From Leptolyngbya sp. FACHB-8 (GTDB lineage: Bacteria; Cyanobacteriota; Cyanobacteriia; Elainellales; Elainellaceae), in NCBI RefSeq assembly GCF_014695575.1, contig NZ_JACJOO010000019.1, positions 104,809 to 168,808 on the forward strand: 64,000 bases of DNA. Reading direction: 5' to 3'. The notes under the pieces were generated by a model. That model ran no database searches. It was not told where the DNA came from and was given only the letters and a program-made list of their open reading frames with translations. A program made the translations under genes and the position numbers. This document shows positions 1 to 8,240 of the stretch, piece after piece (positions within the stretch are counted from its first letter, which is position 1; every line of letters begins with the position of its first letter).

Positions 1-564
1 ATCCAAATGAATACCGGTGATGATTAGTGTACGAATTCCCCAACGGTTGAGGTAAAGCGGAAGGGTTGTGCCGATAAAAGAGGACTGATGGGCAGTTTCA
101 AAGAACTCTACATCTTCAGGTTGCTGGAGCGCTTTCAGCTCATCCACCAGAGCCCCATCCCACTGCTTTTTCTCCTCGCTCCAATCTTTGTAGGGCTCAT
201 ACCAAGTGCGGTATTGTGCCTCATCCAGTGGGGTTTTCGGATAACTTTGCCGAAATATGTCATAACCAATCCAAAAAAACTTTGCCCCTGCACGACGAGC
301 GGCAGTCGCAACTTTAATGGTATTTTCCAGGGTGGGGCGTTCCCACTGTTTTTCTCGAGCTTGCGCTCCCTGAGGGCTGTAAAGGCTGTTGTTCTGGCTA
401 ATGGAGAGAAATGCTGTGGGCTGTGCCAACAGTTCTGCCAGGTTAACGTTATGCCATTGGGGATGGAGTTCGGGAACGGGAGTTGCTGTTTTGATGACCG
501 AGCTATTTTCTGTTAGTTGGGTTGCGTTACTCGTTACGGTAGATGAATGCTGGGGGAGTGTCAT
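1..564 (-). CDS. Isochorismatase-like cysteine hydrolase, partial (C-terminus outside window)
   Basis: Reading leftward from an ATG at 564, 188 codons stay open to the window edge. The N-terminal half has the layout of the isochorismatase/nicotinamidase fold: a helix ending AARRAGAKFFWIGYD, a late strand GTTLPLYLNRWGIRTLIITG, and the run-up to the catalytic cysteine, which would lie beyond position 1. Family members hydrolyse amides or isochorismate with an Asp-Lys-Cys triad. Where the Asp is normally found (LLVID-Q), this protein reads AFLSISQNN, so the Asp seems to be Ser. It follows sfnB by 39 bases on the same strand and probably belongs to the sfnG-sfnB transcript. The substrate is unknown; a role in sulfur or nitrogen scavenging is inferred from position only. 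Confidence 0.7.
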   Translation of the reverse strand, partial: MTLPQHSSTVTSNATQLTENSSVIKTATPVPELHPQWHNVNLAELLAQPTAFLSISQNNSLYSPQGAQAREKQWERPTLENTIKVATAARRAGAKFFWIGYDIFRQSYPKTPLDEAQYRTWYEPYKDWSEEKKQWDGALVDELKALQQPEDVEFFETAHQSSFIGTTLPLYLNRWGIRTLIITGIHLD

Positions 565-603
565 GCTTAAATACCCTCACCGAATGGATTGTGCTACTAA
601 TGC

Positions 604-1824
604 CTATAACCAGGGATGCCGAGGCGGATTGGTGCCGTTGAGGTAGTAGTTGCCGATGGCATAGTATTTCCAACGCACAGGGTCGTGTAGGGTGTGGGCA
701 CGGGCATTCCGCCAATGGCGATCGTAGTTGAACTGTTGTAGAGTCGATTTTGTACCAGCCAGTTCAAACAGCTTGTTGGTTGCCAGCAAGGATGCTTCGG
801 TTGCTAGAGCTTTCGCTTCTGCCACCGCAATGGAGGATTCGACCACTTTGGCCTCTTCCAATCCAGACTCATAGGCAGCATCAATCGCCAATCCAGCACG
901 GGTTAGCAAAGCTTCCGCTGCATGGACCTGGATAATAATGTTACCCAGGTTGTAGAGGGTGAGGTGATCTTCGTAGCCATGCTCCTGGTTGCTGTCGACC
1001 CAGGGGCGAGTGTGATTGCGGACGAAATAGAGCGTATCGCGCAGTGCTGCTTTCGCAATGCCCACATCAACTGCAGCCTGAATAATTTGAGCGACGGCAC
1101 CCATTGGCGTCGCCCGCTCAAAGGCAAGGTAGTGGGGAATCACATGGTCTGCCTGCACCTTTACATTTTCGAGAATGGTAGTGCCGCTGGCGGTAGTGCG
1201 TTGCCCAAAGCTTGTCCAGTCGTCTAACAGCGTCAATCCTTCAGCACCTCGCTCGACGAAGGCAACGACGGTATTGCCGTCCTCATTGGCTGCAATGGTG
1301 GGAATCCAGTGGGCCAGCAGCGCACCAGCAGAGTAATACTTTCGGCCATTCAATACATAGCCGTCGCCTGATGGGGTCAGCTTGGTTTGCACATCGGTTA
1401 CTGACTTGGTGCCAATTTCTGAAAAGGCATTACCAAACCGCTTGCCCTGAAGAACCAGGTCGAAGAAGAACTGCTTTTGTTCCTCAGTACCATCCAGACG
1501 AATAGCTTCCACCATGTAGAGGTGGTTTTGGGGAATTTGACCCAGGCTGGAATCAGCTTCAGCGATAATTTTGATCACCTCGGCCAGGGTGGCATTGGAA
1601 ACTCCTGCTCCACCATATTCTTTGGGTACGATGATGCCCCAAAGACCGCTCTGAGAAAACTTCTTCACTTCTTCGACGGGAAGGCGGCGATCGCGATCGC
1701 GCACCGAATCCTCCTTCGCAAACTCAGCGGCGAGTTCTTTGGCAATGGCGATCGCTTCTTCATCGCTCTGGATTACATGCGCTTTTGGCTCGGCACTGAC
1801 ATCAATAGGCAAAGTTGTTGTCAT
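604..1824 (-). CDS. sfnB: SfnB-family sulfur acquisition oxidoreductase (acyl-CoA dehydrogenase fold)
   Basis: A 406-residue flavoprotein of the acyl-CoA dehydrogenase superfamily, in the branch that holds SfnB and DszC. These enzymes work with reduced flavin on organosulfur compounds rather than on acyl-CoA. Visible family features are VPKEYGGAGVSNATLAEV near residue 80, the mid-domain GRKYYSAGALLAHWIP, SFGQRTTASGT, and the C-terminal FNYDRHWRNARAHTLHDP. I chose the ATG at 1824 because AAGGA lies 11 bases upstream; an in-frame ATG at 1860 would add 12 residues. It lies 54 bases after sfnG. The protein has only three Met and no Cys, fitting expression under sulfur limitation. The exact substrate is not shown. 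Confidence 0.88.
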   Translation of the reverse strand: MTTTLPIDVSAEPKAHVIQSDEEAIAIAKELAAEFAKEDSVRDRDRRLPVEEVKKFSQSGLWGIIVPKEYGGAGVSNATLAEVIKIIAEADSSLGQIPQNHLYMVEAIRLDGTEEQKQFFFDLVLQGKRFGNAFSEIGTKSVTDVQTKLTPSGDGYVLNGRKYYSAGALLAHWIPTIAANEDGNTVVAFVERGAEGLTLLDDWTSFGQRTTASGTTILENVKVQADHVIPHYLAFERATPMGAVAQIIQAAVDVGIAKAALRDTLYFVRNHTRPWVDSNQEHGYEDHLTLYNLGNIIIQVHAAEALLTRAGLAIDAAYESGLEEAKVVESSIAVAEAKALATEASLLATNKLFELAGTKSTLQQFNYDRHWRNARAHTLHDPVRWKYYAIGNYYLNGTNPPRHPWL

Positions 1825-1878
1825 AGGTGAATTGTCCTTATGTAGAGGATTCGATAGCAAAAGATGGATTAGTTGGGC

Positions 1879-2982
1879 TTACACAGTTACCAACTCAGGT
1901 GCAGGCTGACGGCGATTTTCGAGCTGATGCACCAGCGGAATAACATCGCGACCAAAGGCAGGCAGGTCCTCGGTGTAGTGCAGGAAGCCACCCAGGATCA
2001 GGTCTACGCCTGCTTCATGAAACTGCTGGATCTTCTCGGCTACCTGTTCCTTCGTACCGATAAGACCGGAGCGGAAACCGTCGTTGTATTGCACCAAGTC
2101 TTCAAAGCTAGAGTTGGCCCACATCCCGGTTTTGTCGCTGGTGGATGCGCCTGCTTCCTTTACGGCTTGTCCAAAGCCTTCAACCGCTTCACGATCGGCC
2201 TGAGCGATAATTTCTCGCAGGACATCGTGGGCTTCTTTCTCGGTATCGCGCACAATGATGAAGGCGTTCAATCCAAACTTTGGTGGCACTGCACGGCCTT
2301 CCAGTCGGGATAGAGCTTTGATGTCCTCAATCTGCTCCCGTGCGCCTTCCAGCGTGTTGCCATTCATGAAATACCAATCAGAAACGCGGGCAGCCATGCG
2401 GCGAGCAGCTTTGGAGTTACCTCCCTGGAAGATTTCGGGGTGGGGATTCTGGTTGACAGGGCGGGGCTTCACCCAACCACCATTAATGCGATAAAAATCG
2501 CCTTTGAAGTGGAACTCATCTTCTGTCCACAAGCCTTTCAGCACCCGAATAAATTCTTCGGAACGGCGATAACGCTCGTCATGCTCCAACCATGGCTCAC
2601 CATAAATGGTAAATTCGCCCTTAAACCAGCCACTCACCACATTCAGGGCGAACCGACCCTTTGACAGGAAATCGATGGAAGCGCCAATTTTAGCGACAAC
2701 ACCGGGGTGCCACAGACCGGGGTGAACGGCGGCAATGAGCTTAAGTTTTTGGGTGACAGGAGCTAGAGCGGAAACGGTAGTGAGTGCTTCCAGTTGATAC
2801 TCGGCTCCATAGCTGGCGATGAATCGTGCTTGGGCGAGAGCATACTCAAAGCCCACCTCTTCAGCGGTCTGTGCCAACCAGGCATTGTAGTCGTAAGTCC
2901 AATCTGTATTTTGTGGAATTTTGCTGACGACTAAGCCGCCACTGACATTGGGAACCCAATATGCAAACTTGACATCTACCAT
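1879..2982 (-). CDS. sfnG: Dimethylsulfone monooxygenase SfnG
   Basis: A 367-residue class C flavin-dependent (luciferase-like) monooxygenase. SfnG converts dimethylsulfone to methanesulfinate with FMNH2 and oxygen. The start MVDVKFAYWVPNVSGGLVVS and the motifs NVVSGWFKGEFTIYGEPWLE, HDERYRRSEEFI and FQGGNSKAARRMAARVSDWY match the SfnG subgroup rather than SsuD. It is the first gene of the minus-strand set sfnG-sfnB-cysteine hydrolase, with a divergent 2OG oxygenase across a 525-base gap. The reduced flavin would come from a reductase such as the SsuE-like protein at 20728. The protein has four Met and no Cys in 367 residues, unusually few. Confidence 0.9.
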   Translation of the reverse strand: MVDVKFAYWVPNVSGGLVVSKIPQNTDWTYDYNAWLAQTAEEVGFEYALAQARFIASYGAEYQLEALTTVSALAPVTQKLKLIAAVHPGLWHPGVVAKIGASIDFLSKGRFALNVVSGWFKGEFTIYGEPWLEHDERYRRSEEFIRVLKGLWTEDEFHFKGDFYRINGGWVKPRPVNQNPHPEIFQGGNSKAARRMAARVSDWYFMNGNTLEGAREQIEDIKALSRLEGRAVPPKFGLNAFIIVRDTEKEAHDVLREIIAQADREAVEGFGQAVKEAGASTSDKTGMWANSSFEDLVQYNDGFRSGLIGTKEQVAEKIQQFHEAGVDLILGGFLHYTEDLPAFGRDVIPLVHQLENRRQPAPELVTV

Positions 2983-3507
2983 GGTTAAATCCTCCAGGAT
3001 GCGGTTTCTCCAAAGGACACAGAATCACAGCCACATCAAAACTTGAGTGTGTTTAGCAGTTAAAAGCCTAAGCTCGCCTAAGGCTGAATATCCAAAGCCT
3101 TCAGGGCTGCTAGGCAAGCTGATGTGCTTAGAACCGGGCTAGTGAAATGTGTATTACCGAAAGGTCGATAAGCCAATCGGCTTATGTGGGAATGAATTTG
3201 TAGAGCTAAAGGTAACGGATTCAGAATTTAAATACAAGTGATCCGGAAAACATTTAGTGGATATTTTTTGAGTTATTTTCTAGCTATTCTTGAAGTTTCA
3301 CTGAACACTGAGTCTGATAAAATCTAAGTTCATAATAGTTATTCATTTTGCGCTCATTTTGTGTCTATTTCATCAACATTTTGTCGAGGGTTCTAACTAG
3401 TTGATTATGTCGTAGAAGACTCAAGAAAAGTCTTCGAGGGATTGCTTATATTTGACTGTCTTGTACCGTAAACAGGTATGTGTATAGAGTTATTCTGGGT
3501 GGCATTT
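2983..3507. promoter_or_regulatory. Divergent intergenic region with an 18-bp inverted repeat
   Basis: A 525-base gap between the divergent sfnG and 2OG-oxygenase genes, AT-rich on its right side. It holds ATAAGCC-AATC-GGCTTAT at 3168-3185, a perfect 7-bp inverted repeat with a 4-base spacer. The size and dyad would suit a LysR- or CRP-type operator, but no regulator gene is in the window and the site is not clearly repeated at other sulfur genes. No open reading frame of note is seen here. Confidence 0.35.
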
Positions 3508-4509
3508 ATGGAAGTGAAGTCAACAATAGAAGTTTCGCAAATTCCCATCATTGATATAGCTTCTCTGGTTTCAGGACAGGAATCCGGGGAAGTGGCTGAA
3601 CAAATTCGGCAAGCGTGCTGTGATACAGGATTCTTTTATATTGTTGGGCATGGTATTGATACACAACTGCAACAGCGCCTAGAGGATTTGAGCCATCAAT
3701 TTTTTGCTCAAGATTTGGATGCAAAAATGCAAATCCGTATGGCTCTTGGAGGGCGTGCATGGCGGGGCTTTTTTCCCGTAGGTGGTGAGCTGACCTCTGG
3801 GAAGCCTGACCTTAAAGAGGGGATTTACTTTGGCTCAGAATTGGATACCACACATCCGGCTGTCCAGCAGGATTTACCAATGCATGGGGCTAATTTGTTT
3901 CCAGGCATTCCAGGGTTTCGGGAAACGATTTTAGAATACCTGGATGTGATGACAGAATTGGGACATACATTGATGCGGGGAATTGCTCTGAGCCTGGGTT
4001 TAGAAGCATCTTATTTTCGCGATCGCTACACCACTGATCCCCTTATCCTTTTCCGCATCTTCAACTACCCTCCTGATGCAGCACAAGGCCAATCTTGGGG
4101 CGTTGGGGAGCATACGGACTATGGGTTGCTCACAATTCTCAAGCAGGATGATTCAGGTGGCTTACAGGTCAAATCTAAGCGAGGTTGGATTGATGCCCCT
4201 CCCATTTCCAATTCCTTTGTCTGCAACATCGGCGATATGTTGGAACGGTTGACAGGAGGAATCTATCGCTCGACGCCGCATCGAGTGAAAAATGTGTCAG
4301 GGCGCGATCGCCTATCTTTCCCCTTTTTCTTTGATCCCAGTTTTGATGCTGAACTCCATGCAATTGAGGTGGACGAGCACCTGATCAACGCGGATAAGGA
4401 AGAACGTTGGGATAAGACCAGTGTGCATGAGTTTCATGGCACCTATGGGGATTATGTGTTGAGTAAGGTATCAAAAGTCTTTCCAGAGTTACATCAGGAA
4501 GTGTTGTAG
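3508..4509 (+). CDS. 2OG-Fe(II) oxygenase, isopenicillin-N-synthase-like family
   Basis: A 333-residue non-haem iron dioxygenase. The N-terminal DIOX_N part (IPIIDIASLVSG, ACCDTGFFYIVGHGI) is followed by the jelly-roll core with iron ligands His-Asp in GEHTDYGLLTIL and distal His in STPHRVKN; the 2-oxoglutarate-binding Arg is in RDRLSFPFFF. This family contains isopenicillin N synthase, ACC oxidase and many plant and cyanobacterial oxygenases of varied substrate. It is not the TauD family, so a sulfonate substrate is not implied by sequence. I prefer the ATG at 3508, which has GGGTGG just upstream; an in-frame ATG at 3478 would add ten poorly conserved residues. It is divergent from sfnG, so shared regulation by sulfur supply is possible but inferred. 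Confidence 0.85.
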   Translation: MEVKSTIEVSQIPIIDIASLVSGQESGEVAEQIRQACCDTGFFYIVGHGIDTQLQQRLEDLSHQFFAQDLDAKMQIRMALGGRAWRGFFPVGGELTSGKPDLKEGIYFGSELDTTHPAVQQDLPMHGANLFPGIPGFRETILEYLDVMTELGHTLMRGIALSLGLEASYFRDRYTTDPLILFRIFNYPPDAAQGQSWGVGEHTDYGLLTILKQDDSGGLQVKSKRGWIDAPPISNSFVCNIGDMLERLTGGIYRSTPHRVKNVSGRDRLSFPFFFDPSFDAELHAIEVDEHLINADKEERWDKTSVHEFHGTYGDYVLSKVSKVFPELHQEVL

Positions 4510-4738
4510 GGAGTCTACTTCGAAAGCCCTTGCTGTATTTAGGTAGTCATCTTGTAAGGTAAGCATCTTACCCGCCCTGATTTTAGGCGAGCAAGATGCT
4601 CACCCACAGAGGTTGTAGCTAATAAGTTTACTCATTAAAAAATGGTATCGGTTTTCGATAACGAATATCTATACAGTTAAGATTATCCCTGATAATATGC
4701 GGTTGAAATTAAAGCACATTCTTGGTTGAAGGATATTT

Positions 4739-5164
4739 ATGGGCGAGATCAAGAAGGTCAGTGATCAGTTTTCCTCAGGCAGTCAGCCAAGTGTTGAGGC
4801 TTTGAAACAACTGGCGAATCAGGGATATAAGTCCGTGGTAAATTTGCGATCGCCGGGTGAAACCGGTAGTTTACCCGACGAGCAAGAACAGGCTGAAGCT
4901 AACAATTTGCAATATGCCAATATCCCCTTAAATCCAAACGAAGCGGATGAGAGCCTGACCGAAAAAGTACTGTCAGTGGTCGACGAATTACCAACTCCCA
5001 TCTATTTCCATTGCGGAGCAGGAGCACGGGGCGGAGCTTTAGCGCTGATTGCCCTGGCAACTCAGCAACAATTAGGCCGTGAAGCCGTTATTGAAAAGGC
5101 AAAAGAATTGGAGATTAGTCTCGATCAGCCGCATCTCAAACAATTTTTGGAAAGCTTATCCTAA
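4739..5164 (+). CDS. DUF442 / beta-lactamase-hydrolase-like phosphatase-fold protein
   Basis: A 141-residue protein of the DUF442 family, a compact dual-specificity-phosphatase fold. The P-loop is HCGAGARGG, with nucleophile Cys and an Arg four residues further (C-x4-R, usual for this family). The start KKVSDQFSSGSQPSVEALKQ is typical of the group. In other bacteria DUF442 domains are fused to, or sit beside, ETHE1-type persulfide dioxygenases, rhodaneses and TauE-type exporters, so a job in sulfane-sulfur metabolism is plausible; a persulfide dioxygenase domain is encoded at 10671-12959. The gene converges on cysE with a 50-bp perfect palindrome between them. Confidence 0.8.
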   Translation: MGEIKKVSDQFSSGSQPSVEALKQLANQGYKSVVNLRSPGETGSLPDEQEQAEANNLQYANIPLNPNEADESLTEKVLSVVDELPTPIYFHCGAGARGGALALIALATQQQLGREAVIEKAKELEISLDQPHLKQFLESLS

Positions 5165-5173
5165 CAGGTGATC

Positions 5174-5223
5174 GCTGCAACTCTGATAGGACATTGCATG
5201 CAATGTCCTATCAGAGTTGCAGC
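5174..5223. repeat. Perfect 50-bp palindrome without spacer
   Basis: Two 25-bp arms meeting at TGCATGCA, with no mismatch. It sits ten bases after the DUF442 stop and 49 bases before the end of cysE, so it may act as a bidirectional terminator for the two convergent genes; there is no clear U-tract. Confidence 0.8.
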
Positions 5224-5272
5224 ATATACGATTTTGATGAATGATACAGATAATTTCATGGTGCATGAAAGG

Positions 5273-6106
5273 CTAAATTCCAGCACCGTCCAGAAAGTCT
5301 TGAATGAGGTGATCAGAGTTGGCGATCGCCCCCTTCCCATCCAAAACTTGATCAGTCATCGCCGTAGATTGTTGTAGCTGGTTAATCTGCTTTTCGAGTT
5401 GCTTCACCCGCTCAAACAGTAACCCGATTACTTCTGCTTCTAAGTCACGCTTGTATGGGTAGTCGGAATCTTCGGTGTGCAGGCCGCTATGCCGCACGAT
5501 GCGGCCGGGTACCCCTACGACTGTGCTGTAGTCGGGTGTGTCGCGCAACACCACTGAGCCAGCACCAATTCGAACATGGCTTCCGATATCGATATTCCCA
5601 AGAACTTTTGCACCCGCTCCTACAACAACATGATTGCCTAAAGTTGGATGGCGTTTGCCCCTCTCTTTACCCGTACCACCCAGAGTGGCTCCTTGATAGA
5701 TCAAGCCGTAGTCACCAATGATGGCAGTTTCGCCAATAACAATGCCCATGCCATGGTCGATGACCATGCCTTTCCCAATAGTTGCGCCGGGATGGATTTC
5801 AACCCCTGTCAGCCATCGGCTTAACTGAGAAATAAGGCGAGGCACGAGCGGAATATGAGCTCTATGTAATTTATGAGCAATGCGATGAAAACAGAGGGCA
5901 TGGAAGCCTGGATAACAAAGAAGGACTTCTAGCCAGTTTCGAGCCACAGGATCTCGTTGGAAAATAGCTCGAAAATCTGCTTGTAGAACGGTGAAAAAAG
6001 AATCTTTAGCTCGGTTCCGTGTAGATTTTGCACCGGGTATTTCCCTGGAAGGTTGAATTTGCGAATCAGTCTGAGATCTCTCCAGAGAGGATTGGGCCTT
6101 TTCCAT
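5273..6106 (-). CDS. cysE: Serine O-acetyltransferase
   Basis: Makes O-acetylserine from serine and acetyl-CoA, the carbon acceptor for sulfide in cysteine synthesis. The left-handed beta-helix hexapeptide repeats are visible from about residue 100: [67 protein letters not shown] and VVGVPGRIV. The catalytic His-Asp are in the DHGMGI region. I start at the ATG at 6106 ([11 protein letters not shown]) because AAGGAAG lies just upstream; an upstream in-frame ATG at 6208 would add 34 unlikely residues. A C-terminal coiled-coil-like tail ([18 protein letters not shown]) is common in cyanobacterial CysE. Its location beside sulfur scavenging genes suggests a starvation-linked copy. Confidence 0.93.
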   Translation of the reverse strand: MEKAQSSLERSQTDSQIQPSREIPGAKSTRNRAKDSFFTVLQADFRAIFQRDPVARNWLEVLLCYPGFHALCFHRIAHKLHRAHIPLVPRLISQLSRWLTGVEIHPGATIGKGMVIDHGMGIVIGETAIIGDYGLIYQGATLGGTGKERGKRHPTLGNHVVVGAGAKVLGNIDIGSHVRIGAGSVVLRDTPDYSTVVGVPGRIVRHSGLHTEDSDYPYKRDLEAEVIGLLFERVKQLEKQINQLQQSTAMTDQVLDGKGAIANSDHLIQDFLDGAGI

Positions 6107-6925
6107 AAAGCTTCCTTGTTTTCTACTTATAAGATTGACATGGAAACTTAAAAGTTGGGGAAAGAATGCCTTATGACAGTTAGTGATTAAACTAAATTGG
6201 TTATTCAAATCACAAATGTTTTCAGAGGCACAATTGTAATGTTTATTTTATTAACGGCGATCGCCAAAATGTTTCTCTAAAGAACATTCAGACGGATTGA
6301 AAATCCAAAGTCTCACAGCTTAAAACGCTGTGATTATAAGCTTTTGTATTTGCAGTCACAATGGTTACATAAAGTTGAAAGTGGGGAGCGATCGCCCTTT
6401 TAATGATGAGATAACTCGAATAGTTTTTCTTATTAATTCAATCTATATCTTAGTGCAAGCTTATATTTTATTGAGTCATGATCTAGCCTATTGGAGTTTT
6501 TTCACCAGAAAAATTGATGATTTGTATACGGTGTACCAAAACATTCCGGTTCACTAATTGGAGGGAGGGAAGCTCATTAGTTGTATTAATCTTTTGAATT
6601 GAAACAGAATTTAAATTAGCGAAGCCTTCTAAACATTTTTTAATAGAAAGAAATGGGTCAGCATTGTAAAAATAGCTTGTGGGGATCAGAAACAAGTTAG
6701 ACATCACTAATCTCTGCTTTGTTTAATCGTTATTAAGCCTTTTCCCATTCCTTAAAACCTTATTTTCAGAAGTTGGATTAGTACTTCTGGCGATTTGATG
6801 TGGAAAGATTCATGGGATTAATAAACCCCTTGTTTCTTAATGGCAGAAAGGCGATCCCCTCCCCTGCAAAAGTATTGGTTTAAATGCACCATTACTAACC
6901 AAAAAAACGTTAGGAGATTACAATC
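6107..6925. other. Long gene-free region upstream of cpcBA
   Basis: About 820 AT-rich bases with no convincing gene. Short reading frames at 6330-6557 (+) and 6483-6707 (-) show low-complexity, hydrophobic-rich translations and no ribosome site, so I leave them out. The region should hold the cpcB promoter and leader; the length is compatible with long phycobiliprotein leaders. AGGAG lies 12 bases before cpcB. I see no recognised operator. Confidence 0.5.
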
Positions 6926-7447
6926 ATGGTTCAAGATGCGTTTACTAAGGTTATTGCTCAAGCCGATGTTCGTGGCGCATATTTGAGCAACGAGCAGTTA
7001 GACGGGCTGATTAACCTGGTACGGGATGGTAACAAGCGGATTGACGCGGTAAACCGTATTTCCAGCAACTCCGCAGCCATTGTTGCGAACGCTGCTCGCA
7101 GCCTGTTTGCTGAGCAACCCCAGTTGATTGCACCCGGTGGCAATGCTTACACCAACCGCCGTGCAGCCGCTTGCCTGCGTGACCTGGAAATTATCCTGCG
7201 CTACGTTACGTATGCTCTGTTCACAGGTGATGCCAGCGTTCTGGACGATCGCGCCCTCAATGGCTTACGGGAAACCTACCTGGCCCTTGGTGTTCCGGGT
7301 GGTTCCGTTGCAGCGGGTATCCAAAAGCTGAAGGAAGCCTCCATTGCCATTGTGAATGATACCAATAACATCACGCGCGGCGATTGCAGCTCTATTGTTT
7401 CTGAGTTAGCAACCTATTTTGATCGCGCATCTTCATCCGTTGGCTAA
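6926..7447 (+). CDS. cpcB: C-phycocyanin beta subunit, sulfur-free variant
   Basis: A 173-residue phycobilisome rod subunit carrying two phycocyanobilins. The bilin-binding cysteines are in [20 protein letters not shown] (Cys82 of standard numbering) and RGDCSS (Cys153); the Asn72 site GGNAYTNRR is present. The only Met is the initiator and the only Cys are the two bilin ligands: usual RRMAACLRD is RRAAACLRD, usual DRCLNG is DRALNG, usual DMEIILRY is DLEIILRY, and usual KMKEA is KLKEA. This is the pattern known from phycocyanin-3 of Calothrix/Fremyella PCC 7601, made only in sulfur starvation. AGGAG precedes the ATG. cpcA follows after 56 bases; no linker or lyase genes are adjacent. Confidence 0.95.
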   Translation: MVQDAFTKVIAQADVRGAYLSNEQLDGLINLVRDGNKRIDAVNRISSNSAAIVANAARSLFAEQPQLIAPGGNAYTNRRAAACLRDLEIILRYVTYALFTGDASVLDDRALNGLRETYLALGVPGGSVAAGIQKLKEASIAIVNDTNNITRGDCSSIVSELATYFDRASSSVG

Positions 7448-7503
7448 TTCCTTTTAATTCCTCATTTACACACCATTAACTCGTTTTAGGAGATCGTTGA
7501 CCA

Positions 7504-7995
7504 ATGGCTAAGACCCCTTTGACCGAAGCTGTAACCTCTGCAGATTCCCAGGGTCGCTTCCTGAGCAGCACGGAGTTTCAAGTTGCATTTGGTCGGTTTC
7601 GGCAGGCGGCCGTTTCGCTGGAAGCGGCAAAGGCGCTTTCCGGTAAGGCCCAAAGCCTAGCGGAGGCAGCTGCCAACGCGGTATACCAGAAGTTCCCTTA
7701 CACCACCCAGTTGCAGGGACCAAACTACGCTTCGGATGAGCGGGGCCGCGCGAAGTGCGTGCGGGACATCGGTTACTACCTGCGGATCATCACCTACGCT
7801 CTGGTGGCAGGCGGTACCGGCCCCATCGATGATTACCTAGTAGCGGGTCTGTCAGAAATCAACAGCGCTTTTGAACTGTCTCCTAGCTGGTATGTCGAAG
7901 CGCTCAAGTACATCAAAGGCAATCACGGTTTGTCTGGAGATGCAGCGGTTGAGCTGAACTCTTACATTGATTATGTGATCAATGCATTGAGCTAA
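7504..7995 (+). CDS. cpcA: C-phycocyanin alpha subunit, sulfur-free variant
   Basis: A 163-residue partner of CpcB, binding one phycocyanobilin at the Cys in [20 protein letters not shown] (Cys84). Family marks are [20 protein letters not shown] at the start, [23 protein letters not shown] and [20 protein letters not shown]. Again the only Met is the start and the only Cys is the bilin ligand; positions that are Met and Cys in ordinary CpcA (LRMVTYCLV) are Ile and Ala here. AGGAG lies 13 bases before the ATG. I considered phycoerythrocyanin PecA, but the C-terminal half and the GRFRQA region are phycocyanin-like. A hairpin terminator follows at 8141. Confidence 0.95.
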   Translation: MAKTPLTEAVTSADSQGRFLSSTEFQVAFGRFRQAAVSLEAAKALSGKAQSLAEAAANAVYQKFPYTTQLQGPNYASDERGRAKCVRDIGYYLRIITYALVAGGTGPIDDYLVAGLSEINSAFELSPSWYVEALKYIKGNHGLSGDAAVELNSYIDYVINALS

Positions 7996-8140
7996 TCGCA
8001 TCTCGGATTTCAAGTGGCGAACGCGTCCAACTCTTTGCGTAGAATGTTGAGTTGTTAAAGTTTTAGGTTACTCGTGGGTGATCTAATTTAATAAATTAGC
8101 GGACTACGCAAGGGTTGTTTCTTCTTTCACTTAATTATTA

Positions 8141-8175
8141 GACACCCGGTGTTTCTAAAAATGCCGGGTGTCTTT
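8141..8175 (+). terminator. Rho-independent terminator of cpcBA
   Basis: GACACCCGG pairs with CCGGGTGTC across a 14-base loop and is followed by a short T-run (TTTG). It lies about 145 bases after the cpcA stop. Confidence 0.75.
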
Positions 8176-8180
8176 GTCTT

Positions 8181-8240
8181 AGGAGATTTCCAGATAAGAA
8201 CTTCCCCAATAATGGGGATATTGTTTCTCAGAAATCTCCT
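8181..8240. repeat. Nested-palindrome family B, short ('empty') copy
   Basis: Outer arms AGGAGATTTC and GAAATCTCCT enclose CCCC-AATAAT-GGGG. The whole unit is nearly the reverse complement of the outer part of the copy at 36691-36795, which carries an extra inner hairpin at the centre. The TauE/SafE stop codon begins at the right arm (8240-8242). Confidence 0.8.

Noticed and set aside
88..646. Plus-strand frames at 88-516 and 389-646
   Set aside because: They lie opposite the cysteine-hydrolase gene, have no ribosome site and show no family resemblance.
6330..6707. Two short frames upstream of cpcB on opposite strands
   Set aside because: AT-rich, overlapping, without ribosome sites or recognisable content.
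6926..7995. Phycoerythrocyanin or phycoerythrin subunits
   Set aside because: Beta Cys82 and Cys153 and alpha Cys84 context, GGNAYTNRR and the C-terminal halves match phycocyanin; no extra bilin cysteines of phycoerythrin are present.
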